From Cryptomeria japonica (lineage: Eukaryota; Streptophyta; Pinopsida; Cupressales; Cupressaceae), in the NCBI RefSeq assembly GCF_030272615.1, contig NC_081413.1, forward strand, positions 183,348,951 through 183,412,950: a stretch of DNA of 64,000 nt, in the 5' to 3' direction. Made by a program: the position numbers and the translations under genes. The notes under the pieces are model-generated. The model ran no database searches. It was not told where the DNA came from and was given only the letters and a program-made list of their open reading frames with translations. Positions 21,100 through 32,274 of the stretch are shown here, piece after piece. Each line of letters begins with the position of its first letter. Position 1 is the stretch's first letter.

Positions 21100-22717
21100 T
21101 ATAACGGTGAAAAATTAGGGTTTCCACCATTAGATGTATGAAAACCACTAATTTTGTGGCTTAGGGACCATTACATTCAAAAGAGGGGTGAGATCCAATA
21201 GATTCAATCACAAACCAACAAGGATGAGGACTGAATACCGATTGGATGAAAGGGGTGGATTTGTTTACCCTCTTTTGTGAGTTGAATTGTTGAAATTAGG
21301 GTCAAGTGTTGAAAATGAAGGTAAAAACACATAAACAATAAGCTACAGTCGTCAGATAGAGGCATGCACCCAGATCTAATAAATATAAGCAAATTTTGAC
21401 TTGATCCTCGAAAAAGCTCCAAAAATGGCGAGATGGTAGTGAAATTCACCCCAGTCCTCCGAACTTTTAACACACCAAAGGGGGTTGATTCGTCTATGCA
21501 AATAATATCAATCCTGAAGATCACAGCTCTGTACCTATTTCCTACACACAAAAAGAAAGGGAAATAGGCTGGGAATAGGGGCTTTCCTAAGTCAAACCCT
21601 AGTTTAGGAATTAACCTTGATTGAAATATTGCAAATACTGAAATAAATAATAGAAGGATATAGCTCTAATCTACAATGACTGATAATGATGCTTCGCTTC
21701 TTGAATGTGATCACATATCTTGTACGAAATTGTATGCACATGACAAAACCCTAATCACACACACATGCTTGCATATGATTGATGTGATATTGCTCCACAA
21801 TTGATAAATGAAGAATGCAACCTTGGAGACCTCTAGAAATGCTTGATGATGAATACTTCAATGCTTGATGATTATAATTTCACCCTTCTATCCTTGCCTC
21901 ATTGTTATTGTATCGCAAAATGAGAGGGGAAGCATCCTTATATACTTTCTCATAAAAAATGCTAATTTTTTGACATAGCCTGACATAGAGAGGGGTTTCC
22001 TGCTCAAATTTGATAATGCCAAAGGGGTTCAAAATGGGGCCCAAATAAGGAGGATCATAGCTTGGCACAATGCATTGTTATATGGAGCCTAATTAGACTC
22101 AGAGGTTAATTTTTCCCCTATTATCGGTACAGTTTCCCCCCAAATTATTCAATAGGGGTGTGGGGGTAGAGCCCCCAAGATGGGGTCAAGGGGTAGGCTA
22201 CCCCTGAAAATAGACTAACATATTCTAACCCTATTTTTGTAACCGACATAAGTCTTGATAAATAGACTAAGGGTTAGCATTTTCCATTGAGTTTTTGTAG
22301 CATTTTGCAGCAGTATTGAGTTGCAAGGGATTGTTGCTTGTAATCAGTTTGATTTACTGGATAATAATATTGGACTCTATGTTTGGTGGATTGGGTGAAC
22401 CACGTTAAAAATTGTCTCTTCACTGTTATTGTGTTTGTGTTTTTAATTCCTCTATTTAATATTTATTTGCATTTAATTGATATTTTTTGCATGCAATTCC
22501 TAACACCATGGTCCCAATGAGGACCAAAGCACCACACCATGATCCTACCCTATTTTAGGGTCAGCCTAAGGGGCCATGTGGTGTATGAAGTGAAGACAAG
22601 ACCATGTTTGCATGATGTAAGCATAATCAGGTCTCAATTAAGCATTGAGGGACAAACACTAAGGTGAGGGCCCAAATGTGGACTAAATTGTAAGGGAGTA
22701 CAATTTAGGATGCTATA
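21100..22717 (-). repeat. 5' LTR of element B (with an internal insertion)
   Basis: Aligns with 11659-12792. The terminal TG has changed to TA at 21100, and the other end reads GCTATA instead of GCTACA. It is longer than its partner mainly because of an inserted 430-bp segment at 22076-22505. The TATA-like box read on the minus strand lies near 21937-21950. Confidence 0.83.
22076..22505. mobile_element. Putative solo LTR inside B's 5' LTR
   Basis: A 430-bp segment absent from B's other LTR, starting TGTTATATGG and ending TTCCTAACA (TG...CA). It holds a hairpin-like GTGGGGGTAGAGCCCCC near 22160 and has no coding potential. No convincing 5-bp duplication is visible, so the exact ends are uncertain. 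Confidence 0.55.
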
Positions 22718-22722
22718 GAGAG

Positions 22723-23700
22723 AAGATCAAATCAAATACTTGGAAGTGATTCTATAGAGGTGTACAAAACATGGTATCTCTTTATATACCAAGAAGTCTA
22801 TTTTATGTGTCACAGAGAAAATTTCTCTGTGACATTGTCTCCAAAAGAGGAATTAAGATTTATTCTAAGTGAGTGAGGGCCATCTAATAATTAAGCCTAC
22901 CCTCTAGCATAACTAGTGCCAAATCTTTCTTTGGCTTGGTAGATTTCTTGAGAAGATTCATCCCAGATTTGTCTAATATCACTAACAATATAGTGGACAT
23001 GATGAAAGAAGGACAATGTTTCAAATGGAATGATAATGGCAAGTGACCCTTCAAAGATATCAACACAACCATTATGCATGCTCCTATGTTGGCTCACCTA
23101 TATTTGGGTGAAGATTTAATTCTCTATTATTATACATCTGATCATACATTGTTTGTCATTTTATTACAAAAAATGATCAATATATAGAATCCCCAATTGC
23201 CTTTATGATTGTTCCTTTAAATAAACATGGGATGAATTATTCTCTGGCAAGGAAGAAAACATTTGTTGTAGTGAAAGTTGTTAAACAATTTAAATTTTAT
23301 ATCCTTCACTCTCATTCTATCGTATATGTCCTTGTTTCATCTATAAAAATTATTCTTACTCAACAATAGGTTGGAGGAAACAAGATGGGCATGATTTTCT
23401 AAAGTTAGGAGTACGATTTAGATATTAAGCTCATGAAGTTACTGAGAGGCCAGGGCCTATGTAAGTTGATCGTAGAGAATATGAGAGTAGAAGAAGAAGA
23501 ATTATCCAAAGTGTTATTTGTGATTTTGCATGATTCTTGGTTCTCTAATGTTGCTCACTACCTCACTTATGGTGAATGTCTTGAAAATTTGTCTCCTAAA
23601 AAAAAGGAACCTGAAGTTAAAGGCAACAAAGTATATGATCTGGAATGATTTTTTATATGAGTTCTTGACAACACCTTCTTGAGATGTGCAGATAAAGAAC
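22723..23700 (+). pseudogene. Gypsy RT 3' half and RNase H (element C, resumed)
   Basis: Resumes immediately after B's GAGAG. RT thumb and connection follow, with recognisable SILCVTE and WLGRFLEKI-like blocks between stops (22780-22960). A decayed RNase H region extends to about 23480, with RGQGLCKL at 23440-23470 marking the RNase H-integrase linker. It is old: many stops and small indels. Confidence 0.75.
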
Positions 23701-24790
23701 AACAATAAAAGCTCTTGAAAACATTCCATTATGAAGAGTGTGGAGGTCATTTCTCTTCAACGTTGACAACTTTTAAGATCTTAAGACAATATTATTATTG
23801 CCCTGGAATGTTTAAGGATTTATACTAAAGGGTAGCAAAGCGTGAAAAGTGCAAGGAGTTCCTTGGAAGACCTCAGTCAACAACTTTAACACTCAAACTA
23901 GTAATCTCTAAAGAACCTTTCCAACAATTGGATCTATATTTTATAGGGCTAGTTAACCCAACCTCAAGTGTTGGAAATACCCATATTTTAATAGCTAAAA
24001 TTTATTTCACTAAATGGGTTGAGGCTATTCCATTAAAATATACCACTTTTGGTGTTGTGTGTGACTTCATTAAAGAAAGCATTATAGTACATTTTGGAGT
24101 ACCTTTAAAAATTACGACTGACAATGCTACTAACTTCTCTTTGTCTAAGTTTACTTTGTTTTGTTATGAATATGCCATTTAACTCTCACACTCATCAGAC
24201 TATTATCCGTAAGGTAATGGACAAGCAAAATCAAGAAATAAAAATCTAATTGTAATAATGAGAAAGTTGGTGAGTGATAATAAAAAAAATTGGTATGTAA
24301 GAAAATCTATGTAGCATTGTGGGTTGACAAAATATCTCCAAAATAGGCTATAGGCATGTCACCATTTGAATTGGTTTATAGAATTGGAGTTTTCATACCC
24401 CTACCTTTAGAGCTAGTGGCATCAAAACTGTAGGTAGTGGTTGAAGATCAAGAGTTACAAAATTCTCTAGAGAAGAGGATTATCTATCTCTCCAAATTTG
24501 AACAACAAAGAGAAGATATGGTGAATATGATTATCTTGCATCAAGAAAGGGTAAATAAATTCTTTCACCAGAAGGCCAAACACTCAAATTTCATGGAAGG
24601 AGACATAGTGCTACTGTGGGATAAGAGAAGGGAGCCAAGGAGAGCACATGGAAAGTTTGATTTATTATGGAAGGGCCCATTCAAAATTCAATAGGCTTGT
24701 GGGAGAAACTCATTTAGATTAGCATATCCAGATGGCAGAGTTCTCCCTCTCACCTATAATGGGTAAGACCTAAAATTGTACTAGATGTAA
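23701..24790 (+). pseudogene. Gypsy integrase (element C)
   Basis: The zinc-binding part begins HYEECGGHF with Cys residues near 23850. The catalytic core at 23928-24182 shows LDLYFIGLV (first Asp), FTKWVEAIPLK and TTDNAT (second Asp). The expected catalytic Glu after NGQA reads as Lys (NGQAKSRNK, about 24218-24245). The C-terminal part at 24437-24694 has GDIVLLWDKRREP and LLWKGPFKIQ. Stops fall after 24182 and near 24310-24430. Confidence 0.85.
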
Positions 24791-25734
24791 AGTAGGTAAC
24801 CCCTACCTTGTATTATAGTAGTTTAGGCATGTTTTTTGTTTTCCTTTTTGGTGTGCATTTTGTCTGTCATCATTTCTTTTTCAATGTTTTGTCCTATCCT
24901 AAATCTTGCGAAACCATAAATTCTAAGTTCATGGATTCATCCTTTTCAGTCTTCATCCCTAATAAGAGCCAATCATTGCCTAAATTTTACTCATTCTATT
25001 TAATCTAGGTCTTACCTTGTAATTTTATAAGTTAGTGAAATTCATTTAAGTCACCTTTTTAAGCTTGTTGGGTTTTTGAGTTAGTTATTGAACCCCTATT
25101 GGAATTTGACAAGTCATTTTGAACTAGTCTGAGTCCTTTTTCCTTAACCACATTTTGAATTTTATTGATCTTGGTTGACTCCCTTTTCAAATATCGATCG
25201 TCGACATCTACTTCGGCCCTTTGTAAGTTTGTGCCCTTTATTATTCCAACTATTGGTTTTGCCTTAGTTCCAAATGTTGCATCATTCTCAACACCCCATC
25301 TTGCACTTATTTCTAAGTTCCATCTCCTTTGTTGAACACTGACACACATGTTTGAACTTAAATTTTCTCTATTTTGTGAAGCTTTTGTTCAAATCATTCA
25401 AGTCTTACAATTCAACATGGAGTGTTAGACTACGATGATGGTTCTTGAACCATTGTTGGAGCTCAACTAATCAAGTGGCACCGAAGCACAAAGGAAAGTA
25501 AAGTTATGACACATTGAAGGCAATATTCAAAAGAAAGGTCAAAACCTAATGACACTTTTAAATATTGTTTATGGAATGTTTAAGGCCTAAAGAAGGGTTC
25601 AAGCACCAAGGTTGCTTCCTCATAGAATACAATGAACTATTTTTTTTGAAGGTGTGAAGAGACCAAAGATATAAGACTTTTTTAAAGCATCGCTAAAGGA
25701 AAGTTTAATAACTAAAGGCAAGGTGAGGCTTGAC
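24791..25734. other. No gene seen
   Basis: Noncoding DNA between C's integrase and the next coding-like patch. It may hold C's 3' UTR and LTR, but no second copy exists in the window to confirm this and no polypurine tract was found. Confidence 0.35.
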
Positions 25735-26530
25735 AAAGAAATTTGTAGTAATTTGAAAAGTGGCTAAGTGATGGAAACAGAGGAAAAGATTGAGAATCAA
25801 CTGCACAATAGGGTGGTATGTGTAGTATTGAATGCCTGAGTACAAATTTCAAAATGCTTTTCTTTAAGCTCTAAGAATTTGTCATTAATGAATTCATTGC
25901 ACTAGAAAGCTAAAGAAAATAAGAAGCTAGGGCATGATAACATCATTGCACCAACATGCTAGAAAATAATTGTAGGAAATCATAGATATAGGCATTTATG
26001 TGGCTATCACCAAAGTATAATTCCTTCTATTGACACTATGTGTGCTACATGGATCTAGAGTTTGGATTCAAAGCTCGAGTTCCTACTACAAAATATTAGA
26101 GAATAGAGAAAGTGGTTGAAAGAAGCTAATAAGATGCTCACCTAGGTTATTCAATAATTTGCTGACATAGGTTACCAACTAAAGAGGAAAGACAATATTG
26201 GGTATGCCATAGCTAACGAGTTAAAAGTAGAATTTTAGAGTAATATTGACACCTTGGCTGACTTGAAGACATTTGATGAGGAGACATAAAAAACTGGTAA
26301 GAATTGATGTGTCATTGATTTGGTGTGTTAATCATTATTATCCATTCATTTTGAAGGCATAAGAAATTAGGAAAGGAAAATAATTATGGGCACTCCAAAA
26401 CAAAAATGTGATTATTCCCAATGAAGATGGAATTATAGGAGTCCTCAAGGCTTTGTAAGATTACAGGAATCAACAAGTGCAACAACAACCTACTCAATCG
26501 GGAGAAGCAACTGCCACACAATGAAACCGT
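25735..26530 (+). pseudogene. Broken coiled-coil-like ORF (host of element A)
   Basis: Plus-strand patches read LDSKLEFLLQNIRE, RKWLKEANKML, YQLKRKDNIGYAIANELK and DTLADLKTFDEET between stops, ending in a Gln-rich tail (NQQVQQQPTQSGEAT) at 26465-26520. This has the charge and heptad character of a coiled coil. Element A follows about 30 bases later. I recognise no family. Confidence 0.4.
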
Positions 26531-26557
26531 TATTTGAGATTCCATTTGTTTACCTTC

Positions 26558-27114
26558 TGTAGCATCATAAAATTGCACCCCTTGCAAGTTTTGATCGCAT
26601 TTGGATCTTTTCCTTAGTGTTTGTGCCCCTTGGCCTGATCAGAGACCTGATTATGCTCATACATGTCATAAACACCATCTAGCTCAAAGATGCACCTCAT
26701 TTCCACCTTGATCTTGCCCCAAAATAGGGCAAGGCTAGGGCGTGGTAGCTTGGTCCTCCCTAATGGGGACCTATTTTGGACCCCCTAGTCTATCTCAAAT
26801 TTGAGTGGGAAAAAACCCCTCCATGTCAGCTCATCTCAAAAAATGAATTCATTTTTCCTTCGGGAAAGTATATTAGAGGGTTTTCCCCTCTAATTTGAAC
26901 ATCATGCACACACAAGAGGTCCTCAATCATCCAAGAGATCAATCATTCAAGAGTAATTGAGCATTTTTAGTCTTCGTTCAAGCTTTGGAGTAGCAATAGA
27001 GTCAAGATTTAAAGCATTGAAGAGGAGATCATCATCCTAAGTCATGAAGTCCTAATTCCATGTGAAGGAAAGAAAAACTTCACAAGGAGGTATAATCATT
27101 TCATTTTTAGTCAG
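26558..27114 (+). repeat. 5' LTR of element A, first part
   Basis: Matches 45044-45605. The TATA-like box is altered here to AGTATATTAGAGGG (about 26867-26880). The match stops at TTTAGTCA, where the LINE begins. Confidence 0.88.
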
Positions 27115-27124
27115 GAGCTAGATG

Positions 27125-28474
27125 GGTCCTTGGCAAAGGTAACAAAATCAGATTTTGGGAGGATGCCTAGATAAAAAATGAGCCTCTTTTTAATCAGGAT
27201 TGCAGCCATTTTATTGAAGACTGTAAAAGGAGGTTTGGTTCTATGGTCTGTAATTATTGGGAGGAGAATAAATGGGTTGGACTTGATGTATTTTATGCTA
27301 GATTTTCTTCACTCCAGCATGATTTGGTGTCATTTTCTATCAACAAAGATTCTGATGATGTTTTCTTATGGAAGAGTAATCCTAGGGGTAATTTTACTAT
27401 TGCCTCTGCTTATAAAAAAATAGCTACTCAGGCCTGCAACCCTATATGGACTAAAGTTTGGAATAGATTCCTCATTCCTAAAGTTAATATGTTTGTTTGG
27501 ATTGCAACTCACAACAAGATACTTACCATTGATAACCTAGTTCGAAGAGGATTCATGATTCCTAATATGTGTGACTTATGTCAGAAAGAGGCTGAGTCTG
27601 TGGATCATTTGTTCATTCACTGTTCTTTTACCTGGGAGATCTGGGGTAAAGTGTGGACTCAATGGAAAGTTGATTGGGTAATGCAAAATAGTTTTAAGGA
27701 AGTCCTTTGGCACTGGATTTTCCCTACCAAGCTTCCCATGATTAAGACCCTCTGGTTCTTTGTCCTTCCTATGATCTGTTGGCATATTTGGAAGGAGAGA
27801 AACAATAGAATTTTTAGGGAGACTAAGTGTCTTCTTAGGTGGTTTTTGAAAATATTTATAGGGCTATTAAAGAAAACATCAATACCATTCACAAAAGTAA
27901 CAAGCAATGTAGTTGTATTGACATAACTGATAATGAGAAAAGCATTCTAACTGAATGGAATTTGATACACAAGGTCTAGAAATCTGATATGAAGAGTACA
28001 AGAGATAATGTTGTGTGGAGGTTCCCTCCTCATGATTGGGTTAAGGTGAACTTTGATGGTGTAGCTAAAGGAAATCCAGGGAATGCTGGAGGGGAAGGGG
28101 TCATCAGAAACTCTTATGGCTTTTGTGTTGCTACGATTGCCTCTCCCTTTGGAGTTCAAAACAACCATGTGGCAGAAGCTCTGGCAATGTTAAAATGTCT
28201 TCAGCTTGTTCAGAGATTTAATTTTAAAAGAATTTGGGTAGAGGGGGAATCCCTTAATATAATTCAGGCTATTAAAGGTATTAGTTCCCCTTCTTGGAAT
28301 ATCCAAAATATCATTGATAATGCTAAACATATTTTAGATGCCTATGATAGTGTGATTATTACCCATACCTTTAGGGAAGGTAACAGGGTAGCCGATTTGT
28401 TAGCCAATGAGGGGGTCATTTTAGCAGAGGATGCTAATTATATCAGAGAATCATCATGTAAGAACGAAGTCTAA
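27125..28474 (+). pseudogene. LINE ORF2 C-terminus: zinc-binding RVT domain and RNase H
   Basis: After NKIRFWEDA and a stop where Trp is expected, the frame at 27243-27926 carries the zf-RVT region: FTIASAYK, WTKVWNRFLIPKVNMFVW, CDLCQKEAESVDHLFIHC (the Cys/His cluster) and CWHIWKERNNRIF. After a frameshift, 27989-28474 gives a plant LINE-type RNase H: VNFDGVAKGNPG (first Asp), HVAEALAML (Glu), WVEGESLNII (where Asp is usual the site reads Glu) and NRVADLLANEG. These domains belong to target-primed reverse transcription. Confidence 0.88.
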
Positions 28475-28509
28475 GAGAAATTATTTTATGATAGAGTCCA
28501 TGGTACATA

Positions 28510-30390
28510 TTAATTTCATTATTACCTTTCTAGGACTTCAATGATAGATTTTGGAGTGAGGCGGATTGTCAGTTGATTACCTGTCTCAGGTGTCATGATA
28601 ATGAGTATCGATGTGAAGGACCTTATCATATTAAGTGCTGGGTTAATTTGAATGTTTTAAAAGGCTACTTGAAAAACAAGAAAATCACCTTGGTTTTCAA
28701 TTCTAGTGTCTATGTTCTTCAATATTTGGTCAATTTGCGCTCCTTTGAGAGTTTTGACTTGAACAACTATCACATTATGGGAGGAAATCTCAATCGTAAT
28801 GAGCCTACTAGCTATGATAGCTGGAAAGGTGAAAGGAAAATTTGGAGAAGGTTGCACAGATATGGCTTCACCGATTATATGGAGAAATTTCATGGGAGCA
28901 AGAAGTCTGTTTCCTGTGGTTTTGCCAAGGGCTGGAAAAATAATAAAGTTACTCTGTTCGGTCAGACCTAGAAAGTGGATGAAGATTTGGTGGCTGAGGT
29001 AACCGGTTTGCAGAAGGATGGCATCAATTTTTATAGAGAGTGTAAGTTCTCGGTGGAAGCCATCAATAATTTCCCCAAAAATGAAGAAGAAAGGGCTCGG
29101 CTCGCCAAAAAGGATAATGCTTCCTATTATCTCCCTAACTAGGTAAAATCTTTCTTGCAGAAAATGTTGAAAATATTAGTGGAGTATCTTACAGTTGATG
29201 GTAGGTTTTCGAAAGTCTACAATTACCACTTTGTTATTCTTAACCATTTTTGCCATGGATCTAAGATATCTTTTCCCTTCTACTTGGCCTCCTCCCTTAA
29301 TGATAGTCTAGCTGACTATGGTAAGAAACCTAATTCCTGCCCCATTTCTCACCAAGGCCTTACTTTGTTAATATATGAGCATCTTAAGGGTAAAGCTAAG
29401 GCTAATAAGGATGATCCCTTTGTGGAGAATGCCCATATTTCTGAGGATTATGATGGCTTTGACTCTGATGAGGATTCTTCTAATCTTCCTCCTAAAAAGA
29501 AATCGAGGGTTAGTGAAAAAATCTAAAGACACTAAAGAGAATGTTGGTTCTAAGCAGGAGCAGGAGGTGGAAGAAGAGGCGGAGAATGAGTAGGAGAAGG
29601 AGGTTGAGGGTGAGGAAGGGGACAAATTTAATGAGCAGAGAGAAGAGGATGTTGAAGAGTCAGAGGAGAAGGATAATCCCTATGTTTTGGATAACAGGGA
29701 TGATGTTCAGTATAATATGGAGGGAAACCCTAGGTCTGAGGATTCTGCCCCGGATATGGAGAATGCGGAGTCCATTCTGAATGCTGCTAGAAATGTTCTA
29801 TTTCTAGAAGTGGGTGGTTGAGAACATCACTAGAATTCAGGAAAAATAGAGAGAGCTGGATTTTAAAATTGAAAATTTGGTTAAGGATATCAACAAAAGG
29901 TAAAGAGGATAATGCGGAGGATACTAGTGCTGCAGAGGATGAAAAAGAAATTTTGGACTGGCCGGAAAGTGAGATTATAAAGGGAGATTTGAAGCACCTG
30001 GAGGATGTGGTGAGGATTCTCAAAGAAAAGGGGCGAGTCTGATAATGGTCTAATAAACAATCGGATTCAAAAAACTAAAAGTGCTTTGAGGAAATTCATG
30101 GAGCATAGTTTGGCTGTGTTGAAGGTGTCCTCTCAAAACATAAATGTGTTGGTTGCTTGCCTGGAGAAGGATAATCAAAATAAAGAAACTGCAATTATTG
30201 ATGATGAGTCGACTTCTAGTTCTATTCAACACTCCTCCAGACGCAGAACTAGGCAAAATGCAAGTGAGCTGGAGTAGAAGACCAAAGGTAATCAACAGAT
30301 GCAGGAAAATAAAGACCTAAAAGAGGCAGTAAATGTGATGATGATGCTGGTCAAGGATGCGGAAGAGACTCTAAATATTTTCACCTGAAA
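28510..30390 (+). pseudogene. Additional ORF downstream of LINE RNase H, unknown domain plus acidic and coiled-coil tail
   Basis: A run of coding-like sequence in the LINE's orientation. 28573-28971 (132 codons, CLRCHDNEYRCEGPYHIKC at the start) is followed after one stop by a region to 29520 containing VAEVTGLQ, FSVEAINNFPKNEEERAR, VDGRFSKVYNYHF, FPFYLASSLND and LTLLIYEHLKG. Then comes a strongly acidic Glu/Asp stretch with basic patches (29400-29790) and a charged coil-like end with SSSIQHSSRRRTRQN near 30230. Standard plant L1 elements end soon after RNase H, so an ORF of about 1.8 kb here is unexpected. It is not evidently zinc-knuckle ORF1. It could be a family-specific third ORF or ORF1 of a second copy joined in tandem. 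Confidence 0.5.
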
Positions 30391-30540
30391 TGTAATTTTG
30401 TTTTAGGTGTGCCAGTCTCTCGCTGGCCTTTTGTTATTCTTTACTTTGGTTGATGTCTTTTGTGCTGTTCTTTTGTAGCCTTTCTCTCTTTGTTCTATCT
30501 TCTCTAGTTTCTCTATTGCTTTTCTTTTCGATATGTAAGC
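30391..30540 (+). other. LINE 3' UTR, first part
   Basis: T-rich sequence with GCTGGCCTTTTGTT and CTTTTCGATATGTAAGC, then copia J. The other part continues at 37944-37988. TAAGC at 30536-30540 is J's left target duplication. Confidence 0.65.
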
Positions 30541-32030
30541 TGATAACTTAATGATGAATGGATAGTACCAAACGGGTACTTAGAGGGGGGGGTGAATTAG
30601 TACAAACAAAAACACATTCCTAAAACTAGTTTGTCAGCAGACACTATGCTTTGGCAGACAAATAGTAACATCGGTCTTAAAAAGAGTACAACCGGCAAAA
30701 CCCAGAATAACTAAGACAAGCATAAACCGATTGACACTTATCTTTTCATACAATCTAATACTTCATTTCCATTTCACCCTAGTGCATGAATAGGTAATCT
30801 ATCATCAAAAATATATAAATAGCTAGATCAACATGATTTAACTTCAGACACAAATCACTTAAACCATCACATGAATAACACCACACATGACACACGGATT
30901 TTTCACGGGGAAACCCAACTGGGAAAAACCATGGTGGGGATGAATACCCACAAGCTGTTTTTGAACTCTTTAGAAGTCCGCTTTGTTAGGAGCCTTATCT
31001 AGTTAAAAACTGATACAATAGGTTCTGTTAGGAATCGATCTTGTTAGGGATCACCCGGTTAGGGGATGGCTAGAATACCCGGTTAAGGGTTAAACATTGT
31101 TAAAGGTTACCTTGTTAGAGGATTTCAAGAACTTAATAGTTTTGAGTCACCTATCAAAGGATTTATAGTAAGCCAGTTAAAGCTACCCTATTAAGGGATT
31201 TCCCAACTGTTGAAGTGGTTACAGATCAACAGGTACTACAATGATTTGGTAACAACACTCAATGCCAATGCAGATCCGCTTTAGCTCCTCTTCACCTTCT
31301 GCACTTACACTCTGCAAGTATCACTTCTCTCCTTTGGTCTGGAAAGAATCACATATCTCTTCACTTGGATATACACACACAACTTTTGCCAACAACCTCT
31401 GAAAGAAACACAACATCAAACTTATAGGAAACAGATAGGTCGGTAGCATAAACCCTAAACCTGTTAGGTTAAGCAATTCAAACGGTTCAATCCTGACCGT
31501 TGAGCACATTGCATTAAATGCAACAGTCTTTAATCGATCTCAAGACATTCTCCATCATTCATTTTCCACTACTTTCATGGCGGCTGATAACCCATCACGC
31601 ATTTTCACCATTTACAGACTTTGCACATTCCCGAGGTAGATAGGAACAATCTCCTTCATGCAAGATCCTTCACATGCACAAGGCTGATGTGGCAACATGA
31701 TCTATTCTTTATTACAATGCTAACTCATCACACAAAGTCACCGGTTGAGTCACACGGGCTTGAAGCATTTCAACCAGAAACCCTAAAGTCGAGACTACTA
31801 ACTGGTAGTCATACAAAGCTTCCATGCACTGGTTCCCATAGCAACATGTCGGTTCACCTTGAACAAACATACCGCTTCACTTTGGCACATATACCAGTTC
31901 ACAGTGTTATACTGGTTCTCACATATATCGGTTCTTGGTAACATACCAGTTCTCTCTTCTTCAACATATTGACATCTATGACAACATACAATGTCATCAT
32001 GTCCTCATACCAGTTCACATAATGCCAACA
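30541..32030 (-). repeat. 3' LTR of copia J
   Basis: 1490 bp, starting TGATAACTTAATG and ending AATGCCAACA in plus coordinates. It contains a G8 run with GTGAATTAG near 30585 and GGAAACCCAACTGGG near 30910. It aligns end to end with 36442-37938, with scattered substitutions. Confidence 0.95.
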
Positions 32031-32045
32031 ATCTCCCTCTTTGGC
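32031..32045 (-). promoter_or_regulatory. Polypurine tract of copia J
   Basis: The minus strand reads AAAGAGGGAGAT immediately before the 3' LTR, matching the usual copia tract. It primes plus-strand DNA. Confidence 0.85.
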
Positions 32046-32274
32046 ATTGATGGTAATATACAAAGATATCTCTCCGCTTCATGACTTCTCCCCCAATTTC
32101 TGTAGATATCTTCTCCGCTTCACTTCTTCTCCCCCTTTGACAACAATGCCAAAGTGGAGGCACAAGCTTCCCTGTTCCATTATGCTGCTCCCCCTAAGGA
32201 GTAGCATCCTTCAACATATCAATCCTGAAAAAAATTTGTCTATGCAATACCTGACTGATGTGGAGCATATACCT

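Larger units (their letters stand above)
11654..22722 (-). mobile_element. Element B: non-autonomous gypsy-type LTR element, with nested insertions
   Basis: LTRs at 11659-12792 and 21100-22717, flanked by an exact 5-bp duplication GAGAG (11654-11658 and 22718-22722). Orientation is minus: the purine tract AGTGGGGGCTAAA lies just right of the left LTR and the primer-binding site just left of the right LTR. None of its own gag, RT or integrase is visible. The interior is an AT-rich leader, a 149-codon ORF of uncertain ownership, a large block of copia K with T inside it, and about 270 bp of 3' sequence. It shares the primer-binding site TGGTGAACCCGAC and LTR features with element A. I infer a LARD-like relative of A. 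It splits the RT gene of C. Confidence 0.85.

Noticed and set aside
27243-28474. Host RNase H-like gene
   Set aside because: The zf-RVT region directly upstream and the LINE-type 3' end show it is LINE ORF2.
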